A stretch of 64,000 nucleotides of DNA from Coffea arabica (GCF_036785885.1 NC_092323.1:5930501-5994500), one strand, 5' to 3'. Counted from the first letter of the stretch, positions 48,934-60,569 are shown. Notes: generated from the letters alone by a model not told the origin. Made by a program: numbers and translations.

Positions 48934-49603
48934 TTGTGAAAAATGCTTTCGCTTGACAACTGCTGATCATGGAGTTACTTTTATGTGTAATACTTGCAAG
49001 AAAAAATATAAAAGCACAACCAAGGTCTTTTACGTGGTGCAGCTTATTACTTCCATTTTCAGATGCATCTTTTGCAGCTTATTTATATCTATCACTGATT
49101 TGGAAACTTCCCCAAACAGATGTCGACTTAACTGATGCCACTGGAACCATTACAGCTACGCTCTTTGGTGACTTAGCTGAACAGCTTTTGTCATTTACAA
49201 CTGTTGAAGTAATGGAACACTTTAATCAGGTCAGCTTTCTATCATATCTAGCAACGAAATATGGATACAATTTAGCCGTGCCCAATGTTTGGTCTTTTTG
49301 ATCATTCTGCAGAATATAGAGGTTCCATTAGAGAAGCTACATCAGGAGCTCAAATCAAAAATATTTATAGCTCACATGAAGCTTGTCCAGACCCCACTGG
49401 CAGATGGAAAACGCCGCTATACAATGCAGCACTATAAAGAGTATTCCAACATAGACTCTCCTCCAGCAAAGATGCCCGCAGAATGCTCCTTTTCGAGAGC
49501 TAAAACTTCTCTCATTCAGAGATTCAGTGAATCTGATGATACTCAAGAAACTGACCTGCGTACTGTCGAGGCCAATGCACTCAAAAAGCCTAAGTTGAAT
49601 TAA
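48934..49603 (+). pseudogene. RPA70-like zinc ribbon and OB-fold fragment
   Basis: The piece at 48934-49024 has a zinc ribbon, CEKC then 15 residues then CNTC (from CEKCFRLTTADHG to CNTCKKKYKSTTK). After an intron-like gap, 49120-49229 reads DVDLTDATGTITATLFGDLA and LLSFTTVEVMEHFNQ, the C-terminal OB-fold of replication protein A. The last exon-like block, 49313-49603, ends in a polar tail with KKPKLN. The three blocks have AG/GT borders, but the first two do not join in frame by simple splicing (off by one base). RPA-like genes are regular passengers of plant Helitrons and bind single-stranded DNA. Confidence 0.82.
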
Positions 49604-50480
49604 AGCGCCTATCCATGGTGTAACTCAAACTCCTCTTTTCCAAATGCCTCATAGTGAATGGTTACTGATAGGTCTATGAAATCTGATTTTGTCCCTCATT
49701 TTGCATCGGTTTATGCTTTGTATTGGCCTAGGCAGTAATTTTGTCGCTCTGCCAACCTCAGAATGACTATATCCATTAGTTGTTCTTGCTTATTGTTTTG
49801 CAGTATTGAGTGCTTCAATTGTTAGCTCCTTCGTAATGTCTTGTGTTGTGGCGCGTCTGCAAGTATTGTTTCGCATTGATCTGCTGTTCAATGCAGCAAT
49901 TGCCTTTGTCTATATTTCCAGCATAACTCAATACTTCTATTACTTTACAATTAGCAAAACTCTCCTTGCATTTTTTTTATATCGCAATCTTATTCCAACT
50001 TACCTCATCTGTCCTCTCCAAAAAAATGAAAGCACCATTAATGTGCCTGTTGTGATTTTTACATGTTTCGTTTTCCAATGACCAGTAATGGTTCAACTGT
50101 TGTCATTAAATAGTTAATGAGTCCCAAGAATTTTAAGCATGCTTTCTCTATAATCAATAGGACACCTTCAAGTATTAACTCAATCACTTAATTTCATCTA
50201 ACTGTTCACCCGACACCATCACAACAAACTTATTCGGTCTTGCGTGCTTCTCCTATATATACCCAAACAGCAAAACACCTACTGCAACATAGAGTAAAGA
50301 GGCAGAAATTGCATTTCACTTTTAGCTAAGAATAAAAAAAAATGCAGTCCCCCCAGACTGTTGCCTCATCCAATTTGCCAGCAAGAAATACCACATTTCA
50401 TTCATGCTGCTTTTTTTTTCAGATTGAACGTGCCTGACCAGGTATATCCTTGTTGTCTGAATTGGCTGTCGTTATTGCAA
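49604..50480. other. Helitron spacer between RPA-like and B3 fragments
   Basis: T/A-rich, without a credible gene. A short ORF at 49806-50081 has no motif. Confidence 0.5.
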
Positions 50481-50504
50481 ATACGTCTTATCTCAGCTTT
50501 CATA

Positions 50505-50831
50505 ATGCTTGAATTTCTCTGCAAATTTTAGATATTTCCTCCTTAGTTCCAAGCAATCCTCATTAAGCACCAGTGCAATCAAATTACTCTGCGTGAGGGC
50601 TACAAAACATGGATCATTAAACTCAACAGACAGTGGTTTGGAGATGGATGGCAGGAATTTTGTCGCAGCAACATCCTCAGGCAGAGTGATTCTTTCTTGC
50701 TCCGTCATTCTGGAAGTTTAGTTTTTGATGTGATTCATTTCTCAGAGGACCGTCAGCAAGCACGCATGCCATGGACAGATCCATTACCTAATATTCTACA
50801 TCTAAAGCCATCCTTTGGATCAGAATGTTAG
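50505..50831 (+). pseudogene. B3 DNA-binding domain fragment 1 (REM-like)
   Basis: One frame reads EFLCKF-stop-IFPP-stop-FQAILIKHQ, then CNQITLREGYKTWIIKLN and RQWFGDGWQEFCRSN, then SLVFDVIHF. This follows the B3 fold: the PP-x-F start, the L-R-x-G-x-x-W strand, the GDGWQEF helix region and the closing VI-F strand. Two in-frame TAG codons (50529-50531, 50544-50546) break it. B3 proteins of the REM type are plant transcription factors. The fragment lies inside the Helitron. Confidence 0.75.
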
Positions 50832-50924
50832 CCTTGCTCTTTTTTGTCTGATTTCACTCATTATTCATTTTTTTTTCAGAAAATTCTGCTTGCTTGCCTC
50901 ATATGTATATAATCTTCTTCGCAG

Positions 50925-51425
50925 TAAATAGAAAGCTAAGAATTGTACGACAGCGAGTTTTATCATCAATGAAACCAGATTTTGCAAATAACTTAATTGA
51001 AGGAGCGTGTTTCTATCAGATTGCTACAGGGAACACTCGACATAAATTTGTAAGTTTTTTTTTTTTTTTACTTTTAAATGCATCTTCCCCTGATTATTCT
51101 GCAGCAATGTTAACGATGTTGACTGTGCCACCAGAAAATTTCCAAATTTACGCTTCACTGCTTACTTGGTGACAAAACACCTTCTGTTACTCTGAGGACT
51201 GGAAACAAAACAATAACTGTTACCATGCATGGAAGGCAGTTTATAGATAACTGGGACATTTTTGCTGCTGAGCACCAACTTGAACTGGGTGAAATTTTAG
51301 TTTTCCTTCCTGAATCAAGCTACACCTACACTGTTCTAATCTTTGACAGATATGGTGTAAAAAAGCAGTTCTCATGGTATCACAGTTTCCATGTTTACTC
51401 CATCATGAAGAATGAATCAATTTAG
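50925..51425 (+). pseudogene. B3 domain fragment 2 with linker (frameshifted)
   Basis: A linker exon-like block at about 50925-51051 (VNRKLRIVRQRVLSSM) ends at a GTAAGT donor. After an AG near 51104, LTVPPENFQIYASLL opens a second B3 domain. It continues one frame off from 51168 as GDKTPSVTLRTGNKTITVTM, RQFIDNWDIFAAEH, LELGEILVFLPES and YTVLIFD, and ends at a TAG at 51423. The order and spacing with fragment 1 suggest one original gene with two B3 domains. A one-base frameshift between 51116 and 51168 disables it. Confidence 0.75.
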
Positions 51426-51752
51426 ATCGATAAAAAATAGCAGCTTCCCTGCATCATGTTTCTTTTTTTCAAGCGTTTACTATAAGGATTCTTTTCACTT
51501 ATATATTATTCCATTCTCTGCAGCTTCTTTTTCTTTGCCACCTTATACTTAACAAAAGAAAAACTCTCCTGCTGAAAAAATTACCCACAACACATGGCTT
51601 CTTAGACATTTCTATAACCATGCTAGGAATCCAAAAAAACTTTCAACCGAAGTAAATAATTTCTCTGCTTCTGAAATACATGTTCACTGCCCCTTCAATT
51701 TGGGCATATTTACACTGTACCACCGTGCGCAAGCACGGTGAACATCTCCTAG

Positions 51753-53086
51753 TAGATACTAAATTGGCCTGCTTTTGTAAAGATAAGGGACTAGAATGGT
51801 CGTCATGATAGATAAGGATCAAATTGGTCAAAATGCAAAAGATGAAGGACCAAACTAGCCATTTTTCCATCTCTGTAGTTTTCAACATACTTTTGACTGG
51901 GAGGAAAGAGAGAACTTACGGGTAGAGACAAATCGGGAGTTTTATTACTCCTAGTATTATTATTTTGCTTTTGTGCCAAATCGAGATGCCGGGTACCAAT
52001 TGGGCCTCTCTCTTCTCTCAATTAGGCTAGTCGTATTTTCGGATATGGGACGATTGACGAAGAAAAGAGAACTGACACGGTGGGTCTAGCGCTTATATGA
52101 CCCCAGGAAACTTTTGTTTGTGAGGTGGGCTGGCTAGCCCATCACAGTAAGAATTCATACAAGTCTTAAACCGGAGAACTAAATAGTTTGCGCCTGCCTT
52201 GTAGTCAGCTTCTAAGCTCGATATACAGTCGAATATTAGCTTTTGTTTTTGAAGATTGAAGCAAGCCCAGATGAATCCCCATCCTATTTCCCTTTTCATT
52301 CCTCTTCCTTTAGATGAAAAGTGATGATAATATCATCGGTATAACGCACATCACACATAAAGAAAAGTTGGGTTAAAATGATTAGCTTTAAGCTATTGTC
52401 AATTGTTATTTCCAAAATAACGGGGAATTGCATGTAATACAGACCATCTAAGTTAATGGGATATGATACCTCTTTTTGCAAAGAATACAATTCAATTATT
52501 TTGTGATTGCTTGATAAACTCAAATTTTACGGACAGAAACATGAGAATTTTTTTTTTGTAAAAATGTCTCTCTTAAGCACTATTACTAACACATAGGGCC
52601 GTAAATAAATCAAACCCTCAACGAATAGTTCGGATTCGATTCGTTACGACTCTATTCAAATTCAACTTTGAACGAGTTCGAATTCAAATTTGCATCAGTA
52701 TTAAAATTCGATTAAAGTATTAAATTAAATTTGAACTTTACATATTTGGCTCGTTAAGACTCGAATAATAGTTATATATATATATATGTTATTTAATATA
52801 CATAAATATTTTATATTAATAATATATTTATTATTATATTATATATATTATATATTTATTATTGATAAAATAATACTAAAATGTAGAAAATAAATAAAAA
52901 TTTCGAGCTCTTGAATCGAATTCAAACCTACCGAATATGATATTGAATTAAGCTCGAACTTAAATATTAATCTCATAAAGGTTTCAAGCTCGAGTTCGAG
53001 TTTGGACCCAGAACTTTGAATAGATACCGGCAATTTCAAAGTTGGATTCAATTCAATTCGTTACGGTTCTACTAACACCCGTACAA
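51753..53086. other. Gene-free DNA; possible AT-rich transposon remnant at 52600-53070
   Basis: No genes seen. The part at about 52615-53085 has TTCGAATTCGAAT-like palindromic subterminal words on both sides of an AT-rich core (including ATATATATAT at 52779), resembling the layout of the hAT MITEs. Its ends (TAGGGCCGTAAAT and, inward, TACGGGTGTTAGT) are only weakly inverted and no target duplication was found. Confidence 0.4.
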
Positions 53087-56000
53087 TTACAATGCTGAAA
53101 ATGGCATAGAATTCTGCGTAAAGCCAGAAGGGCAAAAAGGAATGCCCGGCGCAGAAGTCAAGTAGCATATATGAAGCAAAAAGCAAACACTAATGAAGTT
53201 GGGCACTAAAAGACGACAATGCTGAACAATGAAAAATTGAACATCACCCATCTCAAGTCTCTCAACCACTGGCCAGTTCATGGCACGCAACCTCGCAGGT
53301 CGAGCCACCAAAAAAAAAGACGAGAAAAAGAAAGACTACTACGTATCTAGAATTATATATATCATTCAGAACGACTATGAATGCTCCTCCATGCATCACT
53401 TTTTACAAAGTAGAAATCTCTTTTATTTTTGTTAAAAATCACTGTAACTGCAGGCATTTCAGCTCCTTTATCGTAGACTACGCAACTGAAACAAAAACTA
53501 TATGGAAATATCATAGCTTTGTCATTGTCTCGCTCTCTCTCTCGAATGCAGAGCGAAGTAGAAAGAGCACTCAGAGGACCTTTTGTGTGTACAGCGAAGA
53601 AAGATAGGGTTCCTTTTGTATTGTGACTGGTGTATAAATGGTAACTGACATGAGAAACGACAGAAAGCGCATATTGGACTTAAGCTTTTGGCAAGTAAAG
53701 GAGGCAGAGCCTAACTAAGCTTTTTCTTCCAGATGTTCCGTATATCTGGGTTTTTCTTGCACGGGTTTAAAGGAATTCTTTGCAGAATCGAACACATACA
53801 TTACCTTTTAATGCTTGGTTATGCTTCAGCTTTTTAAGAAAGTAATCGTTATCACTAATCAGCCATGAGAGTAATGAAAAGGGAATTAAAACCTCATATA
53901 ATGTACCTACCATGGCATGCAGTTGTAAGTTTAATATACCCAATACTTAATGTGTATGGCTTATGCTGAGATTGAAGGAGGTTCTCCGGTCTTGTTTGAC
54001 ACTTGAGAGTCAAAGTTCATATATACTACTATATCATGAGAAGAGAAGACGATATGTAACGTAAGATCAACTCCTTTTCTCATGTGTAATTTGTTTTAGA
54101 GATTCCATGTTTTCTAATTTTGAGCAAATAAATAAATTCATTCATTTAAATTTGACTCATAACCTGAAAAAAAAAAAAGAAGATAAACCAATCCCCCACA
54201 TTTAATTTTGGCAAGAGATTTCCCGAGAGTTGTGCAAGCTATTAATCAGCATAATGTGCTACTTTTCTTAGAGTAACACTTGCATGAGCTCTTCGAATCC
54301 AGGAAATGTAATTTAGGTCATCAATTTGGCGCAGTAGAGGTGTACTTTTTGCCAAATTCTGGAGTAGCTACGGCGTATTAAGCTGTATCCATATGTGACG
54401 TAGAGCAGGTATTCACTGTACATATATTCAGAAAACAAACACACAATTGAATTGATGACAAAATTTCCATCTTTTGGTCGAACCATAATAAACATGAGAA
54501 TGTGAGAGCTGCGAAAATGAATAATGGCAGTAATGAAGGTGCAACTGCGAATCGCTTGTCAATAATTACCCTGACACTATCGGAGGTCGACTGCTGGGAT
54601 CCCATTCATTGGATGCAATAATAGCAATAGCTTTTGCTAATTATTAGTCGACCTGTAACTATAATCTTTACTCTTTACCTTTCGGCACCAGCTCCAACTG
54701 TTCACGGGTTTTAGTGGTGACGAAGGAGAAACAAACAATCATGGAGCTCTCTCCGTTTCTTTTCTTCTGTTCACGATGGACGATGAAAAGCATAGGAAGC
54801 GGTACACACGCTACGGCGTACTAGAATCATCTACTACTATTAATTTGGTCTGGTTGATTCTCACTAGGGTCATTAATTGAGTGGATTATTAATTTGTGTA
54901 CCATGATGTCCTTCCCCGGACCGGCTGAGTAAAGGCAAAATTCATCGAGTAACGGTAATTCATTGCATTGTTAACGGAATATTAAACCTTGGTGCGTTTT
55001 GGAATATGGCCTTTGGATTCAAGCGCATGGTCAGTATCATTCAATGAAAATCCATAAGAAAAAGTAAAAACCTTTTCTATGCAAAGTATCTGCGTTGGAA
55101 AGCAAAAATGTTTATAGACGTGGGAGTTGTCATTTTGAATCAGAGAAATGTTATTCGCATTACCATTTTTATTAGTCACTCTCCCACAATCATTTTAATC
55201 ATATTATTATTTTTATCTATTACATTATATGATAAACTAAATTGTGGGAGTGAAAATAACATTACCCTTTGAATTATTTGTCCTTTTCTATCGATAAAAC
55301 CTTGCCACTTGAGTTGTTTGGGTTTTGACATGATTTACTTTTTATCTGTTCAAAACAATTGAGTTGTTTGGCATAGGTGAAAATCTTTGTTTGAAATGGC
55401 ACAATGCAAGTTGAATTGGTAAAAAACCAAATCCAAGATATAAATAATGATTAGCATGAGTATTTAGAGTTGTAAAGCAGCATATATGGGCATTGGTAAA
55501 AAAAAAAAAAAAAAAAAGTTCCATCTCAGAAATGGTGGAAGATCGAGTTTTTTTTTCCCCTCTTCTCTTATTTGAAAAAGTTTAAAAAAGAAGGGAAAAA
55601 GCTAAGTTCAAAACGGTGGAAGGAAAACAATTACAGCCCATACAAATTCTGGAGGAACGTAAAATTTTAAACTTGTAACTACTAGGGCAATTGAATCCTA
55701 AATCCCGTGGATTTAGACAATGGATGTTTCTACCCCAGAGAGTCAATAGTTTTTTCACCTATGTGGTTTAGTTAACGTGTCATGAAAATTAATCCCAATG
55801 AGTGCAAAAATTTCAACTCGATGTTTGGGGTGGAGATGAGATTTAACTCCCTCTAATTCCTCTTATCCCAAAGGAATGATTTCACAAACCTTCCTTGAGT
55901 CTGTAATAATTGCAGAGAGCTCTCCCCAAATTTTAAAAATTATATTTACCTCCATTATATTTACTGTTTATATAACGATGTTGGTCCAACGATCCAGATT

Positions 56001-57042
56001 TTCTTTCAAAGACCCTAAATTGCTTTTTTGTACAATACTAAAAAAGAAAAATAAAGCATACTCGATCACTTTCTTTCATATTTTACACAAATTTACTATC
56101 CTAATCCTTTGAACAACCGCCCAAGCATAAATTCCAATTCCAATTTCGAGCAGCCACTTAAAAGTTCCTAAATTGCATATATAACATCAATATGTGCCAC
56201 GTCAAAACACACACACACACATATACCTGATAATCAATTTTATTCTCAAAAATTAAATCTCAATGCCCCAACGCCTTTCCAATACTAATCTAAGCTAATC
56301 TTGTCCTTAAAAATATTAACATCTAAGAAATAGAGAATAAATTTTACCTCCACAACAAAATCATAAACAACAATTATTAATCCAACAAAAGAAATCCTTA
56401 TGCAAATTATTGATATTTTTAAAAAAATCTTGATAACAGATAAAATGCGATGACTTTCACATTTTTGGTCATTCTTCCTATTTTAATCATCAATTCATTA
56501 TTTATTTCTCTATCACTGCAAATCTCTTCATTTACTTTTAGCTTGACATATAATCTTCTTTGTGTGTTGATTTTGCAACTTCAATTTACTAATACCCATA
56601 AAACTCAAGATAATAAAAGAGGGAATAGCAGCGTAACATGTAAAAAAGAGAGAAGCAGAAATGGACATGAGATAGAGACACAGGATTTTTTTTGGGGGTT
56701 TTGTAAATCATTGTCTTAAACCGTGAATTGTCCACTAAGTGAAGGATATCATAGGTACTTTACTATGTTAAGGGAAATAAGTGTAATTATTTAAACCAAA
56801 GGGGAGCTAGATGAAATTGTTAGAAACTTCAAGGAAGGTTTGTGAAGTTATCCCTTTCCGAAAAGCCTGTTAGAAACTTTCTACAAGTAAGGTAATAAGA
56901 GAAGAACTTTTGCCCTTTGTTCGAAACAACAATACTAGTGCTTTAATATTTTCTTCCCTCAAACTTCTCACTTCAGATTTGATGGAGAATGAAAAATCTG
57001 ACGGTACATTCTTCTAGATATCATGCAAATATATATCCCTCA
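53087..57042. other. Gene-free intergenic DNA
   Basis: About 4 kb without recognisable coding sequence or intact element. Short ORFs overlap on both strands. It includes an A-rich run near 55499-55517 and a CA microsatellite near 56206-56220. Confidence 0.5.
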
Positions 57043-57059
57043 TAATATTTTCATTTTCT

Positions 57060-57344
57060 AACAGGAGTAGTTGGCAATCAAAAGTGCCTTATGTTTATTT
57101 CTTGACCTACATTTTTTAATCCATAATTTTCTGAAATGTTCCCCCAATGGGTACAAAGGCATCCATCTGAGTCGGTGGTGGTTTAATTCCTGTCGAATTA
57201 CCCCTTTGGGGGTGCATAGGTATCCGTTTGAGCTGACGGTGATTCAGTTCTCATCGAGAGTCGATGGTGGTTTAGTCCCCCTGAATTATCCCATTATAGA
57301 AGAATAGGTATATCATAGGATTTATCGTGTCCGACAAAAAAAAA
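57060..57344 (+). mobile_element. 5'-truncated RTE-like LINE 3' end
   Basis: The 3' part reads TAGGATTTATCGTGTCCGAC followed by nine A residues, the style of plant RTE LINE tails. Upstream, three diverged copies of a phrase around GGTGGTTTAATTCC/GGTGGTTTAGTCCC occur. Flanks TAATATTTTCATTTTCT (57043-57059) and TAACATTTTCATTTCCT (57345-57361) match at 15 of 17, a plausible target duplication. No reverse transcriptase is left. Confidence 0.65.
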
Positions 57345-57361
57345 TAACATTTTCATTTCCT

Positions 57362-58765
57362 CGAAAAAGAATCTTTAGCATGAATTGGTAAGTGGCTTAC
57401 TAAGTGGCCAAAGACAGTAACTTGTTTTGCACAGCCATAGTGGGTGTTTTAATAGTGGCCACTGCCCGTCTGAGCCTGCTTTTAGTTCGAACGTACCAAG
57501 ACGGTCGCAAATGCAATGGAGCCTGGCCAAGAGATTTTAATTGCTACTTGGTACTAACGAAACAATAATAATAATGGCAATATTTGTGCAGAGCAACAGA
57601 GGTAAGGAATGGCAACTGGCAAAGGAACCAACCACCACCTCCAGCAGCAAGCTATGGGAAAGGATGAGGCGTACGTACGGGCCCTATGTTTGGCAGACCG
57701 ACGAAAGAAAGGCCAACAATTATTGGAGAAGACATGGAGGGGTTCCGTTCCCTTACATATACAACATGATCCTATTGTGCGATGCTTTATGCCCTGCAGC
57801 TAAGCCAAATAGTAGCAATTTCTTGGCTTTGTTAATAAATGTTTTTCACTGTTAGACTTTGGCCAGTACTGGCCAACGAAGAATGGTGCGATAACAGAGT
57901 GTGAGTATGATTAATGTTGTTTACATGATTTAGTACGACAATGATACTTTAGTGGTGGTCAATTGTCTCAACAACTCAGTATATAGTAACTATTTTTTTC
58001 CAATTACATGTGGCTGATGAGCAAAACTTCCCATGACACAGTTTTGAAAATTTCCCAATATCCTTGCCCTTTAGTTAGATTAGGAGTTAAATCCAAATAT
58101 GGGCTCGCGCTTGTTTATCTCGGAGCCTGTAGTGTTACATTACATATTTACATTACGTACCCTTGGTGGGTTGAGAAACTCTTCCCTATTTAATTTGCAT
58201 GACTAAATAATTCCATATATTGCGTTTCTCTTTATTTTCTCAAAAAAAAAAGGTGTCATTACTGCAAAGAAATTTATGAAATCTGGTACAAATTATGAGA
58301 AAGTGTTAGTTATGAAGTGTCTATCTTTCTTTTTTCACGTACAATTGCCAAATATATCGTAACGAGAAACATGGTAGTACTGGATATAACAGGAAATCCG
58401 TGACCTTTATAGTCTATTATCAAGAAAAAAGAGTTCAATTTTACCTAATTCAATCACTCAACAAAATCAATCAATTGGCCACCACCATAGTCTTTTAAGG
58501 CTTGATGTGGTGGAAGGTTAAGGATACAAACATTACCTCCCACCATGTGCCCACTGTAGTGGCTTAAATCCACACGAATGCACTACGCATCGCATGTGCA
58601 CTATGCACCGTTTGGCCTAAAGTTGATTTAGTTCCCGTCGGTTTCTCAACAAGTCCAATTGGACTTTCCTTTTTAAAATAGGTTAGAATAAAAATAGAAG
58701 TAAGTGTGGAATATGCAAACCGCGATTGACCAAAAATATATATATGTATATATATATATATCAGT
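57362..58765. other. Gene-free intergenic DNA
   Basis: No credible genes. The ORF at 57541-57855 lacks any motif. A TA microsatellite lies at about 58736-58760, next to hAT MITE copy B. Confidence 0.5.
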
Positions 58766-59670
58766 TAGAGGTGGCAATTTGTCCCAAGTCCCAATGGGTT
58801 ACCCATGCCCATGGGGACTTTGGGCGGGATGGGTATTGGATTTTGATATTGGGTTTAAAATGGGACAAATCCCAATTGTACCCATTAATTGATGGGAATA
58901 CTTGGGAAATACTTGGGTACCCATTGGGCTCAAATAACAAGGGCTCTGTTTGGTTTAACTATTTTTGGGGGGTATTTTTGAAATATTTTATTATAGCAGT
59001 GTATATGAAAAATTTTTACTATAAAATTTTTTTGAAATATTTGATATACTAATATGGATGGGATGTTTTTTGAGTTATTGTATATTACTGTAACATTGTA
59101 TTTGAAAAACTTATTTTTTGAAAAAATAGCCAATCCAAACGAAGTCTTAGATTCAAAAATTATCTTTAACAATTTTTACAGTCATACTAGAGAATATAAT
59201 CTAGTAGTTTTCCTAGTCATTATCCACAAGAATTTTCAACATTTCAGTCAATTTAGACCTGTCATCTTCGGACAATGATGAGAATAAATATTCAATACCT
59301 TAAGTACCTTGGCCATCTTGATATATGTTGGAATATGACTGTATATCTATTTTTTCCTTTATTTGTTAATCCAATTTTTGATGGGAATCCTGAGTATAAA
59401 GCACTTGCATGTTTATTTAATAAAATTAAAAAAAAAGTAATAAATCAAAAATATTAAAATTATATAAAAAATAAAAATGAATTAAAGGAAAAAAATATGT
59501 AGAAAATAGATTTGGGTATTGGGCGGGATCAATCTAAACCCATCCCAAAGTGATCCCGCCCAACTTAGTCCCAAAATACATATGGGTAAGATTGGGCCCA
59601 AACCCATATGACCCGGTTCCATCACAAACCCAAGCAAATCCCGCCCATCCCGCCCATTTTGCCACCTCTA
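58766..59670 (+). mobile_element. hAT-type MITE copy B (905 bp)
   Basis: The terminal inverted repeat TAGAGGTGGCAA is at both ends. Identical 8-bp flanks ATATCAGT lie at 58758-58765 and 59671-59678. The sequence is nearly identical to copy A (34525-35431) on the opposite strand, including the nested MITE (about 58941-59148). Target site duplications differ between the copies, so each is an independent insertion rather than a segmental duplication. Confidence 0.95.
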
Positions 59671-59678
59671 ATATCAGT

Positions 59679-60337
59679 GAACAAAACCAGGGAGCCTGAA
59701 TATATGAAGGACGTCCTTCTCTTTCTTAGGTGACTGATGGTTTTTAGCAGTATTAATCTAGCAGTCTACTACTGCTATTACCGAGAGCATATCTTCGCGT
59801 GAGACAGACGTTACTGATTTTCTGTTCCTTTGCTAAACCCGATCTCTTCTTCTCCTTCTTTGAAATCCCAAAATAAATAAATATACATACATACATATGT
59901 ATATATATACTGTACATCTTCCCATTTTTTAGTTGCAGTGTCAGTACAAGCATACGGAGCGGCTTAACTCGCGAAGTTTCAACTTTAATGTTGTTTATGT
60001 TTGATGTTAAAATATTTTGCAGGAGACCACATTTGATTTGACTACTTGGTTTCAAAGCTTTGAATTTGGTGGCAGCGGTCTTTCCATCGCTGAGTCCATG
60101 GGAAATGTACTCATTTATACCGCATTTTTTCGTTTCTTTTTTTTTTTTTTTTGTTTGGAGGTGGGGAGAATGAGGGAGCAATGTTGAAACCAACTTGTTT
60201 TAGATAAGTTAACCACAAAAATAGATTTAGAATCTTTCATTGATTGGTAAGTTGAAGGTTCAAGTCTCATGTTTTAAAGTTAAAAAAAATTCAAATTATG
60301 CGTCAAAACATACTTTTAAATTAGATGATTTCTCTTC
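59679..60337. other. Gene-free intergenic DNA
   Basis: A minus-strand ORF at 59753-60193 has no motif and contains poly-Lys from an A-rich tract; not accepted as a gene. A phrase near 60252-60290 (GGTTCAAGTCTCATG plus an A-rich run) may be a SINE relic. Confidence 0.4.
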
Positions 60338-60554
60338 TTTCTTTTTTTTTTGTCGAAACGATAGATGTCCTATAACCTAATCTAGCCTAGTCTAAGGGGA
60401 AGGGGAGGGGGTTCGATGTGAGTACAGACTCCATCGATGAAGGTCAATTAAGACCGCCACAAATTGTGGCAAATTTATGGGAGGCAGGGATTGAACCCCT
60501 GACCTCCAGCATCACCTTTAATAGTGATGACCACTGGACCAAATGGCCAGTGGC
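60338..60554 (-). mobile_element. tRNA-derived SINE with 15-bp TSD
   Basis: Read on minus: GGTCCAGTGGTCATCAC (A box), GGGGTTCAATCCCTGC (B box), an unrelated body, then ATCTATCGTTTCGAC and a poly-A tail (poly-T on plus). Identical 15-bp flanks AGATGATTTCTCTTC lie at 60323-60337 and 60555-60569. The 3' end resembles the RTE LINE tail at 57.3 kb. Confidence 0.92.
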
Positions 60555-60569
60555 AGATGATTTCTCTTC

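Larger units (their letters stand above)
46156..51752 (+). mobile_element. Decayed Helitron carrying replication-protein and B3 fragments
   Basis: The 3' terminus is canonical: hairpin CACCGTGC-GCAA-GCACGGTG (51721-51740), eight bases, then CTAG (51749-51752) followed by T. Inside lie the N-terminal part of the Helitron helicase-like protein, an RPA-type zinc ribbon/OB-fold and two B3 domains. No HUH Rep catalytic motif or PIF1 helicase motifs were seen, so the element has lost its replicase core. The 5' end is tentative: A/TCATTAGC at 46156 fits the A/TC rule and is followed by CTATTAAAA, but other positions are possible. The first 1.2 kb is a T/C-rich leader without credible ORFs. Confidence 0.8.

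Noticed and set aside
52296..52523. Minus-strand phrase YTDDIIIT resembling the copia reverse transcriptase YVDDI motif
   Set aside because: No other reverse transcriptase motif is nearby in any frame, so chance is the simpler explanation.
57541..57855. ORF of 104 aa with Trp/Arg-rich middle
   Set aside because: No family resemblance, no intron or leader context, and overlaps a second frame of similar length.
59753..60193. Minus-strand ORF of 146 aa
   Set aside because: Contains poly-Lys and Ile/Tyr runs from A-rich and TA repeats and no recognisable domain.
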